Origin: Peristeroidobacter agariperforans
GTDB lineage: Bacteria > Pseudomonadota > Gammaproteobacteria > Steroidobacterales > Steroidobacteraceae
Assembly: GCF_004138335.1 (NCBI RefSeq)
Contig: NZ_RYFW01000003.1
Location: forward strand, 682,001 to 746,000
Direction of reading: 5' to 3'
Length of the DNA stretch: 64,000 nucleotides
Numbering within the stretch: position 1 is the stretch's first letter; each line of letters opens with the position of its first letter. A program made the translations under genes and the position numbers. Shown here in pieces: positions 19,358 to 30,828 of the stretch. Below the pieces are notes generated by a model. That model had not been told where the DNA came from. It did not search any database and saw only the letters and a list, made by a program, of their open reading frames with translations.

Positions 19358-20428
19358 ATGTCTGCGCAGCCCGGCCTCAGCCTGGGCGAGCTCGCCGTCC
19401 GCTTTGGCTGCATCCTCAAAGGCGATCCTGACCTGCGCGTGTCGCGGGTTGCTGCGCTGGAGAGTGCGGACGCCGCGTCCGTCACGTTTCTGGCGAATCC
19501 GCGCTATCGCCGTCATCTGCAGCAGACCAAGGCGGGTGTCGTCGTGCTCGATCCGAGGCTGGCCGATGCCTGCCCCGTGAACGCACTGCTCGCGAAGAAT
19601 CCGTATGCGACCTATGCGCGCATCGCGGCTTTGTTATATCCGCCGCCCGCTGCACCGCCAGGCCGGCATGCAACGGCGGTGATCGAGGCTTCGGCGCTGA
19701 TCGACGCGAGCGCATCGATCGGTCCGCACGCAGTCATCGGCGCGAATGTGAAAATCGGTGCACGCACGGTCATCGGGCCGGGCTGCGTCGTCATGGACGA
19801 TGTGACGATTGGCGACGACACCCGACTCACCGCGAATGTGACTTTGTGTCGCGCCGTCGTCGTCGGCGATCGTTGTTTGTTCCATCCGAGCGTCGTGATC
19901 GGCGCCGACGGCTTCGGTCTCGCGCCCGATCAGGGCGAGTGGCTCAAGGTCCCGCAGGTGGGCACGGTGCGCATCGGCAGCGATGTCGAGATCGGCGCCA
20001 GCACCACCATCGACCGGGGCGCCATCGACGACACCGTCATCGGCAATGGCGTGAAGATGGATAACCAGATCCAGATCGGCCACAACGTGCGCATCGGCGA
20101 CCATACCGCCATCGCCGGCTGTGCCGGTATTTCTGGCAGCGCGACCATCGGCAAGCGCTGCATGATCGGCGGCATGGTCGGCGTGGCCGGTCATTTGACC
20201 GTCTGCGACGATGTGGTGATTACTGGTAAATCTTTCGTGTCGGGCAGCATCCGTAAGCCCGGCTACTACTCGAGCGGCATACCGGTCGACGAAACGACTC
20301 GTTTCCGCAAAAATGCCGCCCGCTTCCAGCACCTGGACGAGTTCGTCCGTGAGGTTCGCCGGGAGCGGGGCGCGGCCGCCGATGACGCTGCCGGGCCCGA
20401 AGAAACTGACGATCCGCGTGGGGAATAA
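19358..20428 (+). CDS. lpxD: UDP-3-O-acylglucosamine N-acyltransferase
   Basis: 356 residues. Adds the second hydroxyacyl chain in lipid A synthesis, using acyl-ACP. An N-terminal uridine-binding domain (LGELAVRFG..., about residues 1-100) leads into a left-handed beta-helix of hexapeptide repeats (about 105-320). The catalytic His is His242 in [19 protein letters not shown] helical C-terminal tail is charged and Ala-rich. First of the lpxD-fabZ-lpxA-lpxB cluster. The ATG at 19358 gives the normal family N-terminus. Confidence 0.96.
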   Translation: MSAQPGLSLGELAVRFGCILKGDPDLRVSRVAALESADAASVTFLANPRYRRHLQQTKAGVVVLDPRLADACPVNALLAKNPYATYARIAALLYPPPAAPPGRHATAVIEASALIDASASIGPHAVIGANVKIGARTVIGPGCVVMDDVTIGDDTRLTANVTLCRAVVVGDRCLFHPSVVIGADGFGLAPDQGEWLKVPQVGTVRIGSDVEIGASTTIDRGAIDDTVIGNGVKMDNQIQIGHNVRIGDHTAIAGCAGISGSATIGKRCMIGGMVGVAGHLTVCDDVVITGKSFVSGSIRKPGYYSSGIPVDETTRFRKNAARFQHLDEFVREVRRERGAAADDAAGPEETDDPRGE

Positions 20429-20439
20429 CAAGGCTTCCG

Positions 20440-20931
20440 ATGACCGATAGCACACCACAGCAAGGCCAGACCGCCGGCGACGTGTTGACCATGGACATTC
20501 ACGAGGTGATGCGCCGCCTGCCGCACCGCTATCCGTTCCTGTTGGTGGACCGGGTGCTCGAGTGCGTCTCGGGCAAGCACATCCGCGCGCTCAAGAACGT
20601 CACCATCAACGAGCCGTTCTTTCCCGGCCACTTCCCGCACCGGCCCGTGTTCCCGGGCGTGATCATTCTCGAGGCGCTGGCCCAGACCGCCGGCATCCTC
20701 GCGTTTGTGACCGCCGGCGTGTACCCGGACGAGCACCGTCAGCTGTACTTCGTCGGCATCGACAAGGCGCGCTTCCGCAAGCCGGTCGAACCGGGCGATC
20801 AATTGATCCTGAAGGCGACGCTGGAGCGCTCGATCCGCGGCATCTGGAAGTTCTCCACGATCGCCGAGGTCGATGGCCAGGAAGCGTGCAGCGCGGAGAT
20901 GATGGTTGCCCCCGGCGAAACACGGAAATAA
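20440..20931 (+). CDS. fabZ: 3-hydroxyacyl-ACP dehydratase FabZ
   Basis: 163 residues, hotdog fold. Dehydrates 3-hydroxyacyl-ACP in fatty acid elongation, competing with LpxA and LpxD for the same hydroxyacyl-ACP. Catalytic pair is visible: His64 in [14 protein letters not shown] and Glu78 in [10 protein letters not shown]. About 17 residues precede the core domain ([20 protein letters not shown]), slightly longer than E. coli FabZ. It is set between lpxD and lpxA with 11-bp gaps, the conserved order. Confidence 0.97.
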   Translation: MTDSTPQQGQTAGDVLTMDIHEVMRRLPHRYPFLLVDRVLECVSGKHIRALKNVTINEPFFPGHFPHRPVFPGVIILEALAQTAGILAFVTAGVYPDEHRQLYFVGIDKARFRKPVEPGDQLILKATLERSIRGIWKFSTIAEVDGQEACSAEMMVAPGETRK

Positions 20932-20942
20932 ACAGTAGTTGC

Positions 20943-21731
20943 ATGGCTATTCATCCCACAGCGCTGATCGATCCCAGCGCGCAACTCGCGCCGGATGTGC
21001 GAGTTGGCGCGTACACCGTCATCGGCGCCGGTGTCGTCATCGGCGCGGGCACCTGGATCGGGCCGCACGTGGTGGTCGACGGCCCGACGACGATCGGCAG
21101 CGACAACAAGATTTTTCAGTTCGCCTCGATCGGCGCCGCGCCGCAGGACCTGAAATACAACAATGAGCCGACGCGGCTCGAAATCGGCGACCGCAACACC
21201 TTCCGCGAGAACACCACGATCAATCGTGGCACGACCAAAGATCAGCTGGTCACACGCATCGGCAGCGACAATCTGTTCATGACCGGCGCGCACGTCGGCC
21301 ACGACTGCGTCATCGGCTCTCACTGCGTGCTCGCGAACTACGGCACGCTCGGCGGCCACGTGATCATCGGCGACTGGGTGCACATGGGCGGCTTCGCCGG
21401 CATCCATCAGTTCTGCCAGGTCGGCGCGCACGCGTTCATTGCAAACAACACCGCCGTGACACGCGATGTGCCGCCATTCGTGATGGCAGTGGGGCGTCCC
21501 GCCGAGCCGCACAGCGTGAATTCGGAAGGACTGAAGCGTCGCGGCTACTCGGCCGAGCAGATCCGAAACATCCGCGATGCCTATCGCATCCTGTATCGCT
21601 CGCAACTGAAGCTCATCGAAGCCACCGAGCAGATCGAGCAGCGGGCCAAGAACCAACCCGAGCTGCAGCCGCTGATCGATTTCCTCAACGACTCCACGCC
21701 CCGGCGCGAGCGAGTGGGCATCGTCAGGTAA
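20943..21731 (+). CDS. lpxA: UDP-N-acetylglucosamine acyltransferase
   Basis: 262 residues, first enzyme of lipid A synthesis. Nearly the whole protein is a left-handed beta-helix; the catalytic His is His120 in TGAHVGHDCVIG, with the C-terminal helical domain after FVMAVGRPAEPHSVNSEGLKR. Start chosen at the ATG giving MAIHPTALIDPSAQL; the longer frame upstream is a fabZ shadow. LpxA is typically followed by LpxB, as here. Confidence 0.97.
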   Translation: MAIHPTALIDPSAQLAPDVRVGAYTVIGAGVVIGAGTWIGPHVVVDGPTTIGSDNKIFQFASIGAAPQDLKYNNEPTRLEIGDRNTFRENTTINRGTTKDQLVTRIGSDNLFMTGAHVGHDCVIGSHCVLANYGTLGGHVIIGDWVHMGGFAGIHQFCQVGAHAFIANNTAVTRDVPPFVMAVGRPAEPHSVNSEGLKRRGYSAEQIRNIRDAYRILYRSQLKLIEATEQIEQRAKNQPELQPLIDFLNDSTPRRERVGIVR

Positions 21732-21740
21732 CAAGATTAA

Positions 21741-22928
21741 GTGGCTAATCCCGACGCCGCACCCCTGATCGTTCTGGTAGCCGGCGAGGCATCGGGCGAC
21801 AACCTCGGTGCTCAACTCATCACAGCGCTGCGCCAGCGGATTCCGCAGGCTCGCTTCGCCGGCATCGCCGGCTCTCGCATGGTCGCCGCAGGCTGCGAGG
21901 CCTGGGACCGGATGGAAAATCTATCCGTGATGGGGCTGTTCGAAATCATTCCCCACCTGCCGCGGCTGCTGCGCATTCGTCGCCAATTGATCGACCGCGT
22001 GCTGGCCGAGCGGCCCGCCGTCTACGTCGGCGTCGATGCGAAGGAGTTCAATCTGCGCATCGCGCCGCACTTCAAGGAAGCGGGCATTCCCACGGTGCAA
22101 TACGTCAGCCCTCAGGTCTGGGCCTGGCGGCAGGGGCGCGTGCACACGATCGGCCGGGCCGTGGATCTGGTGCTGTGCCTGTTGCCGTTCGAGAAGCAGT
22201 TTTACGACTCGCATTCGGTACACGCCGAGTTCGTCGGCCATCCGCTTGCTGATGTCGTCCCGATGCACCTGAGCGCCGAGACCGCTCGTTATCAGCTCGC
22301 GCTGCCCGAGAAGGGCCAGTATGTCGCCGTGTTGCCAGGCAGCCGGCAAGGCGAGGTGTCGCGGCTCAGTCCGGACTTCACTCAGACCATGGCGTGGCTG
22401 GTTCGTGAGCGGCCGCAGTTGCGCTTCATCGCGGCGCTCGCCAGCGAGCCGGCGCGACGAATTTTCGAGGAAGCGTTGGAGCGCGCCACAAGCAACACGC
22501 CGGCGCTGCTCGACCGGGTCACGCTGATCAACGGCCATGCGCAGACGGTGATGGCGGCCAGCGACGTCGTGTTGCTCGCTTCGGGCACGGCGACCCTGGA
22601 AGCAACCCTGGTGAAGCGCCCGATGGTGGTGGCGTATCGTTTAGGGCTGCTGACAAGTTTCCTGCTCAAGCATTTGAAACTCTTCAAGGCGCCGTTCTTC
22701 GCACAGCCCAATCTGCTGGCCGGCCGGGAGCTGGTGCCGGAGTTCTTCAACGCCGAGGTTCATGCCGACGTGCTCGGTCCCGCGGTGCTTCAGCAATTGG
22801 AGCGTGCCGATCGCGATGAGCTCGTGCAAACTTTCGCTACCATTCACGAGACGCTCCGGCGCGACGCCAGTGCGCGTGCGGCGGACGCGATCGTGGACTT
22901 GTTGGTGAAGCGTAGGTTGTCGGTGTAG
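21741..22928 (+). CDS. lpxB: Lipid A disaccharide synthase
   Basis: 395 residues, GTG start. A membrane-surface GT19 glycosyltransferase that joins UDP-diacylglucosamine and lipid X. Family landmarks: VAGEASGDNLGAQLI at the N-terminus, FAGIAGSRM, SVMGLFEIIPHLPRLL, VDAKEFNLRIA, QYVSPQVWAWRQGRV, LPGSRQGEVSRL and LLASGTATLEATLVKRPMVV. It completes lpxD-fabZ-lpxA-lpxB. The gap to lpxA is 9 bp and has no strong ribosome site, so coupling to lpxA translation is likely. Confidence 0.96.
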   Translation: MANPDAAPLIVLVAGEASGDNLGAQLITALRQRIPQARFAGIAGSRMVAAGCEAWDRMENLSVMGLFEIIPHLPRLLRIRRQLIDRVLAERPAVYVGVDAKEFNLRIAPHFKEAGIPTVQYVSPQVWAWRQGRVHTIGRAVDLVLCLLPFEKQFYDSHSVHAEFVGHPLADVVPMHLSAETARYQLALPEKGQYVAVLPGSRQGEVSRLSPDFTQTMAWLVRERPQLRFIAALASEPARRIFEEALERATSNTPALLDRVTLINGHAQTVMAASDVVLLASGTATLEATLVKRPMVVAYRLGLLTSFLLKHLKLFKAPFFAQPNLLAGRELVPEFFNAEVHADVLGPAVLQQLERADRDELVQTFATIHETLRRDASARAADAIVDLLVKRRLSV

Positions 22929-22937
22929 AAAAAGGCG

Positions 22938-23632
22938 ATGGCAGCATCTCAGCGGGCAGCATCTCAACGGACGATGGCCTTGCCGTTGCAGGCGCCCGGG
23001 CTGGTCGCGGGCGTCGACGAGGCTGGTCGTGGACCGCTCGCGGGGCCGGTGGTCGCCGCGGCGGTGATCCTCGATCCGCGTCGTCGCATCCGTGGCATCA
23101 AGGATTCCAAACAGCTCGAAGCCGAAGAGCGCGAAGAGCTCGCGATCAAGATTCGCGGCGCAGCGCTGTCCTGGTCGGTGGCCTGGGCCGACGTTGAAGA
23201 GATCGATTGCCACAACATCCTGCAGGCCACGCACCTGGCCATGCGTCGTGCGCTCATCGGCTTGCACATCCATCCCGGACACGTGCAGATCGACGGCAAT
23301 CTGTGTCCGTCGTTCATCGGACTGCCGATGAAGTGCAGCTACGAAGCCATCGTCGATGGCGACGCGCTCAGGACCTGCATCGGCGCAGCCTCGATTCTCG
23401 CCAAGGTGGCGCGCGATCGCATGATGGTCGAGCTGGACGCGCTCTATCCCGAGTACGGATTTGCTTCTCACAAGGGCTACAGCACGCCGCAGCACTACAA
23501 GGCGCTGAAGCGTCACGGCCCGACGCCGATCCATCGGCGCAGCTTCGAGCCGGTGCGGCTCGCCGGTGAGCGGCGCCTGACGCTGGCCGACATGGGTGAG
23601 ATGGCGCCCGATGCTGCTGTGGTCGGGCTCTA

Positions 23633-23633
<1 letters not shown>
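22938..23633 (+). CDS. rnhB: Ribonuclease HII
   Basis: Cuts RNA in RNA-DNA hybrids, including single ribonucleotides. [15 protein letters not shown] carries the first catalytic residues (Asp27, Glu28); later motifs are [41 protein letters not shown] and [21 protein letters not shown]. 231 residues from the ATG at 22938. The first 12 are a duplicated AASQR stretch; the alternative ATG at 22974 ([13 protein letters not shown]) gives a more typical 219-residue protein. The stop overlaps the dnaE GTG by 1 bp. Confidence 0.95.
22941..22970 (+). repeat. 15-bp tandem duplication at the rnhB N-terminus
   Basis: GCAGCATCTCAGCGG at 22941-22955 is followed directly by GCAGCATCTCAACGG at 22956-22970 (14 of 15 identical). 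It keeps the frame and encodes AASQR twice, ahead of the conserved domain. Confidence 0.9.
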
Positions 23634-27157
<3,524 letters not shown>

Positions 27158-27163
<6 letters not shown>

Positions 27164-27244
27164 TCGTTGGCGATTGGCTGTTGGTCGGAGATGATGCGCG
27201 GGCTAGCGCATCTCCAACCAACTCCTGATCCCCAACCGTCAACC
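27158..27244. repeat. 87-bp imperfect foldback filling the dnaE-MFS gap
   Basis: The left arm (27158-27199) and the reverse complement of the right arm (27206-27244) align with about 28 matches over 39-42 positions, around a 6-nt centre GGGCTA. The best parts are GTTGG-c/g-GAT, TTGGT-c/t-GGAGATG and the inner CGC/GCG. The left arm includes the dnaE stop codon. No T-run follows. It may terminate dnaE transcription, or it may be a small repeated intergenic element; only a genome-wide search can tell. Confidence 0.6.
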
Positions 27245-27252
27245 GCTGTTCC

Positions 27253-28410
27253 GTGCGCCTCTTCGTCCTCATTGCCGGCAACTTCTTCGTCGCCACCAGC
27301 TTCCTGAGCGTCGGCGGCCTGCTCAGCGACATTTCGACTTCGCTGCAGATTCCCATCGGGCAGGCGGGTCTGCTGATTGCCGCCTTCGGCATTGCCGCTG
27401 CCGTCTGCGCACCGACGCTGGCGACGCTCGGCTCTCGCATCGATCGACGTAAGCTGCTCACCGGTTCGATGGCGATCTGCGCGCTTGCGAACCTGCTGGC
27501 TGCGCTCAGTCAAAGCTTCGAGCATTTGATGCTGGCTCGCGTGCTCGCGGCCGTCACTTCGGCCGTCTACACGCCGCAGGTCGCCGCGACATTGAGCATG
27601 CTCATGCCGGAGAAGGAGCGGGCGCCGGTGCTGGCGAAGCTGATGATCGGCTGGTCGGTCGGCGCGGTGCTCGGTAATCCCATTTCGGTGTTGATCGCGT
27701 CGGTGTCGTCATGGCGCATGTCGTTTGCATTCATCGGCATCGCGAGTGCCGTCATTGCGTTTTTCATCTGGCGCTCGGTGCCGCCGAATGTCATGGTGCC
27801 GCCGCTCAACTGGGTACGTTGGTTCCAGGTGCTGCGCTCGCCCGCGCTGCGCTGGCTGACCGCCGCTACAGCGCTCACGAACATGGGCAGCGCCGTGATG
27901 ATGAGTTACATCGCGCCCATCGTTAAGTCGGTGCAAGGAATTGCGGGGGCGGCGCTGGCGCTGCTGTTGTTCACTGCCGGTGGCGGAGCGCTGCTCGGCA
28001 ATCTGCTGAGCGTTCGGATGGTGCGGCGGTTCGGTGCGACCCTGGTTGCGTACCGCTGTAACATTTCTTCGGCGACCATGTTGTTGCTGTGGCCGCTGTT
28101 TTCGTTCTGGGCCGCGACGATTTATGTCGCCCAGTTCTTATGGAGCCTCGGCAGCTCGGGCTTTCCAGCCGTGCAGCAGGCGCGCCTGGTCGCCGTCGCT
28201 CCCATGCTCGCCGCAGCCACCATTGCGCTGAATTCGTCCGTGACTTACCTCGGTATGGCGGTCGGCGCGAGCATCGGCGCCACGGCGTGGACCCTGGTGC
28301 CGCCGCGATTCATGTCGTGGGTGGGCTTTGTATTCGTGGTCGGAGCGTTGGCCTGCTCGATTCTGGGTGAGCGCGCCGCGCAGAGAGAAACAGCCGCGTC
28401 GTCGAGCTGA
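27253..28410 (+). CDS. MFS transporter (DHA1-like efflux family)
   Basis: 385 residues, GTG start. Hydrophobic pattern fits 12 membrane helices. The MFS loop 2-3 motif is seen as TLGSRIDRRKLL (about residues 58-69) and the helix-5 region as AKLMIGWSVGAVLGNPISVLI. The best resemblance is to drug/sugar efflux carriers of the AraJ/YdhP kind; the substrate cannot be read from sequence. It lies at the dnaE end of the accessory block, 8 bp beyond the right arm of the foldback repeat, and no partner gene adjoins it. Confidence 0.8.
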   Translation: MRLFVLIAGNFFVATSFLSVGGLLSDISTSLQIPIGQAGLLIAAFGIAAAVCAPTLATLGSRIDRRKLLTGSMAICALANLLAALSQSFEHLMLARVLAAVTSAVYTPQVAATLSMLMPEKERAPVLAKLMIGWSVGAVLGNPISVLIASVSSWRMSFAFIGIASAVIAFFIWRSVPPNVMVPPLNWVRWFQVLRSPALRWLTAATALTNMGSAVMMSYIAPIVKSVQGIAGAALALLLFTAGGGALLGNLLSVRMVRRFGATLVAYRCNISSATMLLLWPLFSFWAATIYVAQFLWSLGSSGFPAVQQARLVAVAPMLAAATIALNSSVTYLGMAVGASIGATAWTLVPPRFMSWVGFVFVVGALACSILGERAAQRETAASSS

Positions 28411-28732
28411 TTTGGCCTCCGCTATCCATTGTCGAGTCTACGACACCGGTGTCAATGACGCCGCAGTCCCACCTGCGTCTCGCCTCTAACAAAACAGTTA
28501 TACGTTTTTCAAAAACTGCTGGTATACCGGCGGCGTTGTTTCGACAAATGAGTCGCGCCAACGACATCCATTGGTGGCGAGCTCTGCGAAATACGCTCAA
28601 TCAGCCGCCGTTCGTGTGGCGATCGAATTATGGCTAATGCCGTGAACCCCGTGCGGGATATGGGGAATGACAGCCACGGAGCGGCTCGAGAGTGTTGTGA
28701 CTTGGTGTATTCGGGAGTCGAGGGGAGTCGGC
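28411..28732. other. 322-bp intergenic region with stacked palindromes
   Basis: I see no convincing gene; the open frame at 28449-28637 lacks a ribosome site and resembles nothing I know. GACACCGGTGTC (28442-28453) is a perfect 12-bp palindrome. Just before it TGTCG and CGACA pair around AGTCTA, and CATTG/CAATG bracket the whole cluster, so a regulator-binding site or terminator for the MFS gene is possible. An AT-rich run at 28490-28530 contains TGG-TATACC, an extended -10-like motif with no matching -35. Confidence 0.4.
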
Positions 28733-29194
28733 ATGTCTTTTGTGTCTTCGTCGCGGTACTGGTGGATCGTGGTGGCCAGCCTGGCCTTTCCGCAGCTGTC
28801 CAACGCGTGTGTTTGTCAGCCGGCCTCGAAGGTCGATCCTGCGAAGGTGAAAAAATCGGTCGAGTGGCTGCTGACGAACCGGGCGAACGTACTTCGAATC
28901 CGTGCGCTTCGCCGCGTCGGCGCCGACAAGGATTTCTCGTTCGAGTTCGCGGTGATCGAGTCCTGGAAGGGCAACTACCAGCCCGGCGATGCTATCGTTG
29001 CATCATCGATCGCGTTCGTCGATTGCCGGGAGCCGGTCGCGGTCGGCGATGACCTGGTGGTCAGCTTCAACGACCTCGCCACGGCGAACTTCGCCAAGGA
29101 AGTCTGTCCCGACCGCTTCCAGGAGCGACGTCGCGAGCTCGAAGCCGAGTATCTGAAGAAGCTGTCGCCGAAATACAGTGCTACGTCGAGATGA
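28733..29194 (+). CDS. Secreted cysteine-rich protein, possibly netrin/TIMP-like fold
   Basis: 153 residues from the ATG preceded by GGGGAG. The N-terminus MSFVSSSRYWWIVVASLAF... is a signal peptide with cleavage expected after LSNA, leaving CVCQP as the mature end. A C-x-C-x-P start, a middle FAVIESWKGNY segment, then DCREPVAVGDDLVVSF and a late KEVCPDRF recall bacterial proteins of the tissue-inhibitor-of-metalloprotease type. I know that pattern only by general resemblance. Function unknown; monocistronic by position. Confidence 0.6.
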   Translation: MSFVSSSRYWWIVVASLAFPQLSNACVCQPASKVDPAKVKKSVEWLLTNRANVLRIRALRRVGADKDFSFEFAVIESWKGNYQPGDAIVASSIAFVDCREPVAVGDDLVVSFNDLATANFAKEVCPDRFQERRRELEAEYLKKLSPKYSATSR

Positions 29195-29276
29195 CTGAAG
29201 GTGTCGCTGATGCTTCCATGACTGGCGTGACAGGTGAGCGCGCGGCGACGAATCGCCGCACGCCAATCGATCGAAC

Positions 29277-29864
29277 TCAGTCGGCCTTCACGGCCTCGAC
29301 CTGAATCTGCAGCTCGACTTCCTGTTTGAAGCCGTAGCCCTTGCCGTAGTCCACGCCGAACTCTTCACGGTTGATCTTGCCGCTCGCGTCGGCGCCGCAG
29401 GTTTCTTTCTTGTTCATCGGGTTCGGCTTGCACAGGAAGCTGTTGATCTTCAGCTTCACCGGCTTGGTCACGCCGTGCAGCGTGAGGCTGCCGTCGATTT
29501 CGGTGGGGGCGCCGTTCTTGAAGTTCACCAGCTTGCCGGTGTAGGTCGCGTTCGGGAATTGTTCGACGTTGAAGATCTCCGCCGACTTGGCGTGGGTGTT
29601 CATCTTCTCGTGACCGAAGTCGATCGCCGACATGTCCATCTTCACATCGACCGTGCCGGTCTGAGCTTCCTTATCGAGCGTCACAGTGCCGGAGCTGCTG
29701 TTGATCTTGCCGCGCCAGTTGGACAAGCCGCCCATGTGGTCGGCGGTGAAGCTCGGGTAGGTGTGATTCGGATCGATGTTGTACTTGACCGGAGCGGCGC
29801 TCACGGCGCCTGCAGTCAGCGCGGCGGCTGCGACTGCCAGGGCGAGCAGGGACGATGATTTCAT
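29277..29864 (-). CDS. YceI-family periplasmic lipid-binding protein
   Basis: 195 residues. Start chosen at the ATG giving MKSSSLLALAVAAAALTAG because GGAGA precedes it; the ATG 12 bp upstream would cover that site. Signal peptide ends in VSAAP. The mature protein is a lipocalin-like barrel with the YceI pattern: YNIDPNHTYPSFTADHMG, SGTVTLDKEAQTGTVDVKMD, FNVEQFPNATYTG, GSLTLHGVTKPVKL and FGVDYGKGYGFKQEVEL. Relatives bind polyisoprenoids in the periplasm. It belongs to a minus-strand pair with the SUI1-domain gene upstream. Confidence 0.92.
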   Translation of the reverse strand: MKSSSLLALAVAAAALTAGAVSAAPVKYNIDPNHTYPSFTADHMGGLSNWRGKINSSSGTVTLDKEAQTGTVDVKMDMSAIDFGHEKMNTHAKSAEIFNVEQFPNATYTGKLVNFKNGAPTEIDGSLTLHGVTKPVKLKINSFLCKPNPMNKKETCGADASGKINREEFGVDYGKGYGFKQEVELQIQVEAVKAD

Positions 29865-29912
29865 GCAGGTCTCCATTGAAGCTGCCGATCGGGCAGCGGT
29901 TGAATCGATGTG

Positions 29913-30290
29913 CTAGCCGCCGGCGCGCTTGGCTTTGAAGCCCCGCTGCGTCAGCTCCTGAACCAGTTTGTCGCGATGGTCGCCCTGGATTTCGATGCGG
30001 CCGTTGTCGACCGCGCCGCCCGAGCCGCATTTCTTCTTCAGCTCGGTGGCCAGGGCCGCGAGCTGATCGGGTGGCAGGCCGAGGCCGGTGATCACAGTGA
30101 CGCCTTTGCCTTTGCGGCCGGCGGTCTCACGACTGACACGGACGACGCCGTCGCTGGTGGTCTTGCCCGGCGTGCCCTTCTTGCAGACACACTCGCGCAC
30201 CGGGCGCAGGCAATTCGGGCAGCGCTCGCCGATGCCGGTGGAATAGACGATGCCGCCGCCGTCCGACGGCGCCTTGCGCGTCGAGGTCAT
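29913..30290 (-). CDS. yciH: SUI1-domain translation factor YciH
   Basis: 125 residues from MTSTRKAPSDGG. The C-terminal two thirds are a SUI1/eIF1-like domain: GKTTSDGVVRVSRE, GRKGKGVTVITGLGL, ELKKKCGSGGAVDNGRIEIQ and a final GDHRDKLVQELTQRGFKAKR. Before it sits CPNCLRPVRECVC, a four-cysteine cluster typical of bacterial YciH proteins. E. coli YciH affects initiation fidelity in vitro; its role in the cell is unclear. Upstream residues to 30353 are in frame but have no start support. Confidence 0.92.
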   Translation of the reverse strand: MTSTRKAPSDGGGIVYSTGIGERCPNCLRPVRECVCKKGTPGKTTSDGVVRVSRETAGRKGKGVTVITGLGLPPDQLAALATELKKKCGSGGAVDNGRIEIQGDHRDKLVQELTQRGFKAKRAGG

Positions 30291-30416
30291 GGGGCGAAAC
30301 AGGGCGCAGTTTTCATGGCGCGAAAGTGTTGCGGCTTTCGCGCGCCGGCGCAACTGCGAGCCTATTCGTTCTCCATGTAAGATCCACGCATAAGTCTTAT
30401 GCCACGGAGGAATGAA

Positions 30417-30815
30417 ATGGCGCTGGGGCGAAGAACATTCACCGTGGCCATGATGGCAAGCGTCGGCGGCTGTGCGCTACCGACGACAGGCCACAAATCG
30501 CAGACAGGAGCAGGACCCATGTTCGGTTTGATTGGCAAGATGACGGCCGCGCCGGGCAAGCGCGAGGAATTGATCGGCTTGCTGCTCGAAGGCACCGAAA
30601 GCATGCCGGGGTGCCTGAGCTACATTGTCGCGCGCGATGTGAAAGACGAAACCGCGATCTGGATCACCGAGGTCTGGGACCACAAGGACAGCCACACCGC
30701 TTCGCTGAAACTGCCGGCGGTGCAGGCGACCATCGCCAAAGCCCGGCCAATGATCGCGGGCTTCAGCGATGGCGTGACCGTCGAGCCGGTCGGCGGAGTC
30801 GGTTTGCCGAAATGA
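30417..30815 (+). CDS. Exported antibiotic-biosynthesis-monooxygenase-fold protein
   Basis: 132 residues. GGAGG at 30406-30410 places the start at the ATG giving MALGRRTFTV. RRTF followed by a hydrophobic stretch and VGGC looks like a twin-arginine signal with a lipobox, so a Tat-exported lipoprotein is possible. After it comes an ABM ferredoxin-like domain: MFGLIGKMTAAPGKREELIG, MPGCLSYIVARDVKDETAIW and VWDHKDSHTASLKLPAVQA. Most ABM proteins are cytoplasmic (quinol or heme-type oxygenases), so the export signal is unusual. Substrate unknown. Confidence 0.8.
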   Translation: MALGRRTFTVAMMASVGGCALPTTGHKSQTGAGPMFGLIGKMTAAPGKREELIGLLLEGTESMPGCLSYIVARDVKDETAIWITEVWDHKDSHTASLKLPAVQATIAKARPMIAGFSDGVTVEPVGGVGLPK

Positions 30816-30828
30816 ACTGAACGGCCTG

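Noticed and set aside
28449-28637. 62-codon frame in the gap after the MFS gene
   Set aside because: No ribosome site; start codon sits inside the palindrome; codon use unlike neighbours.
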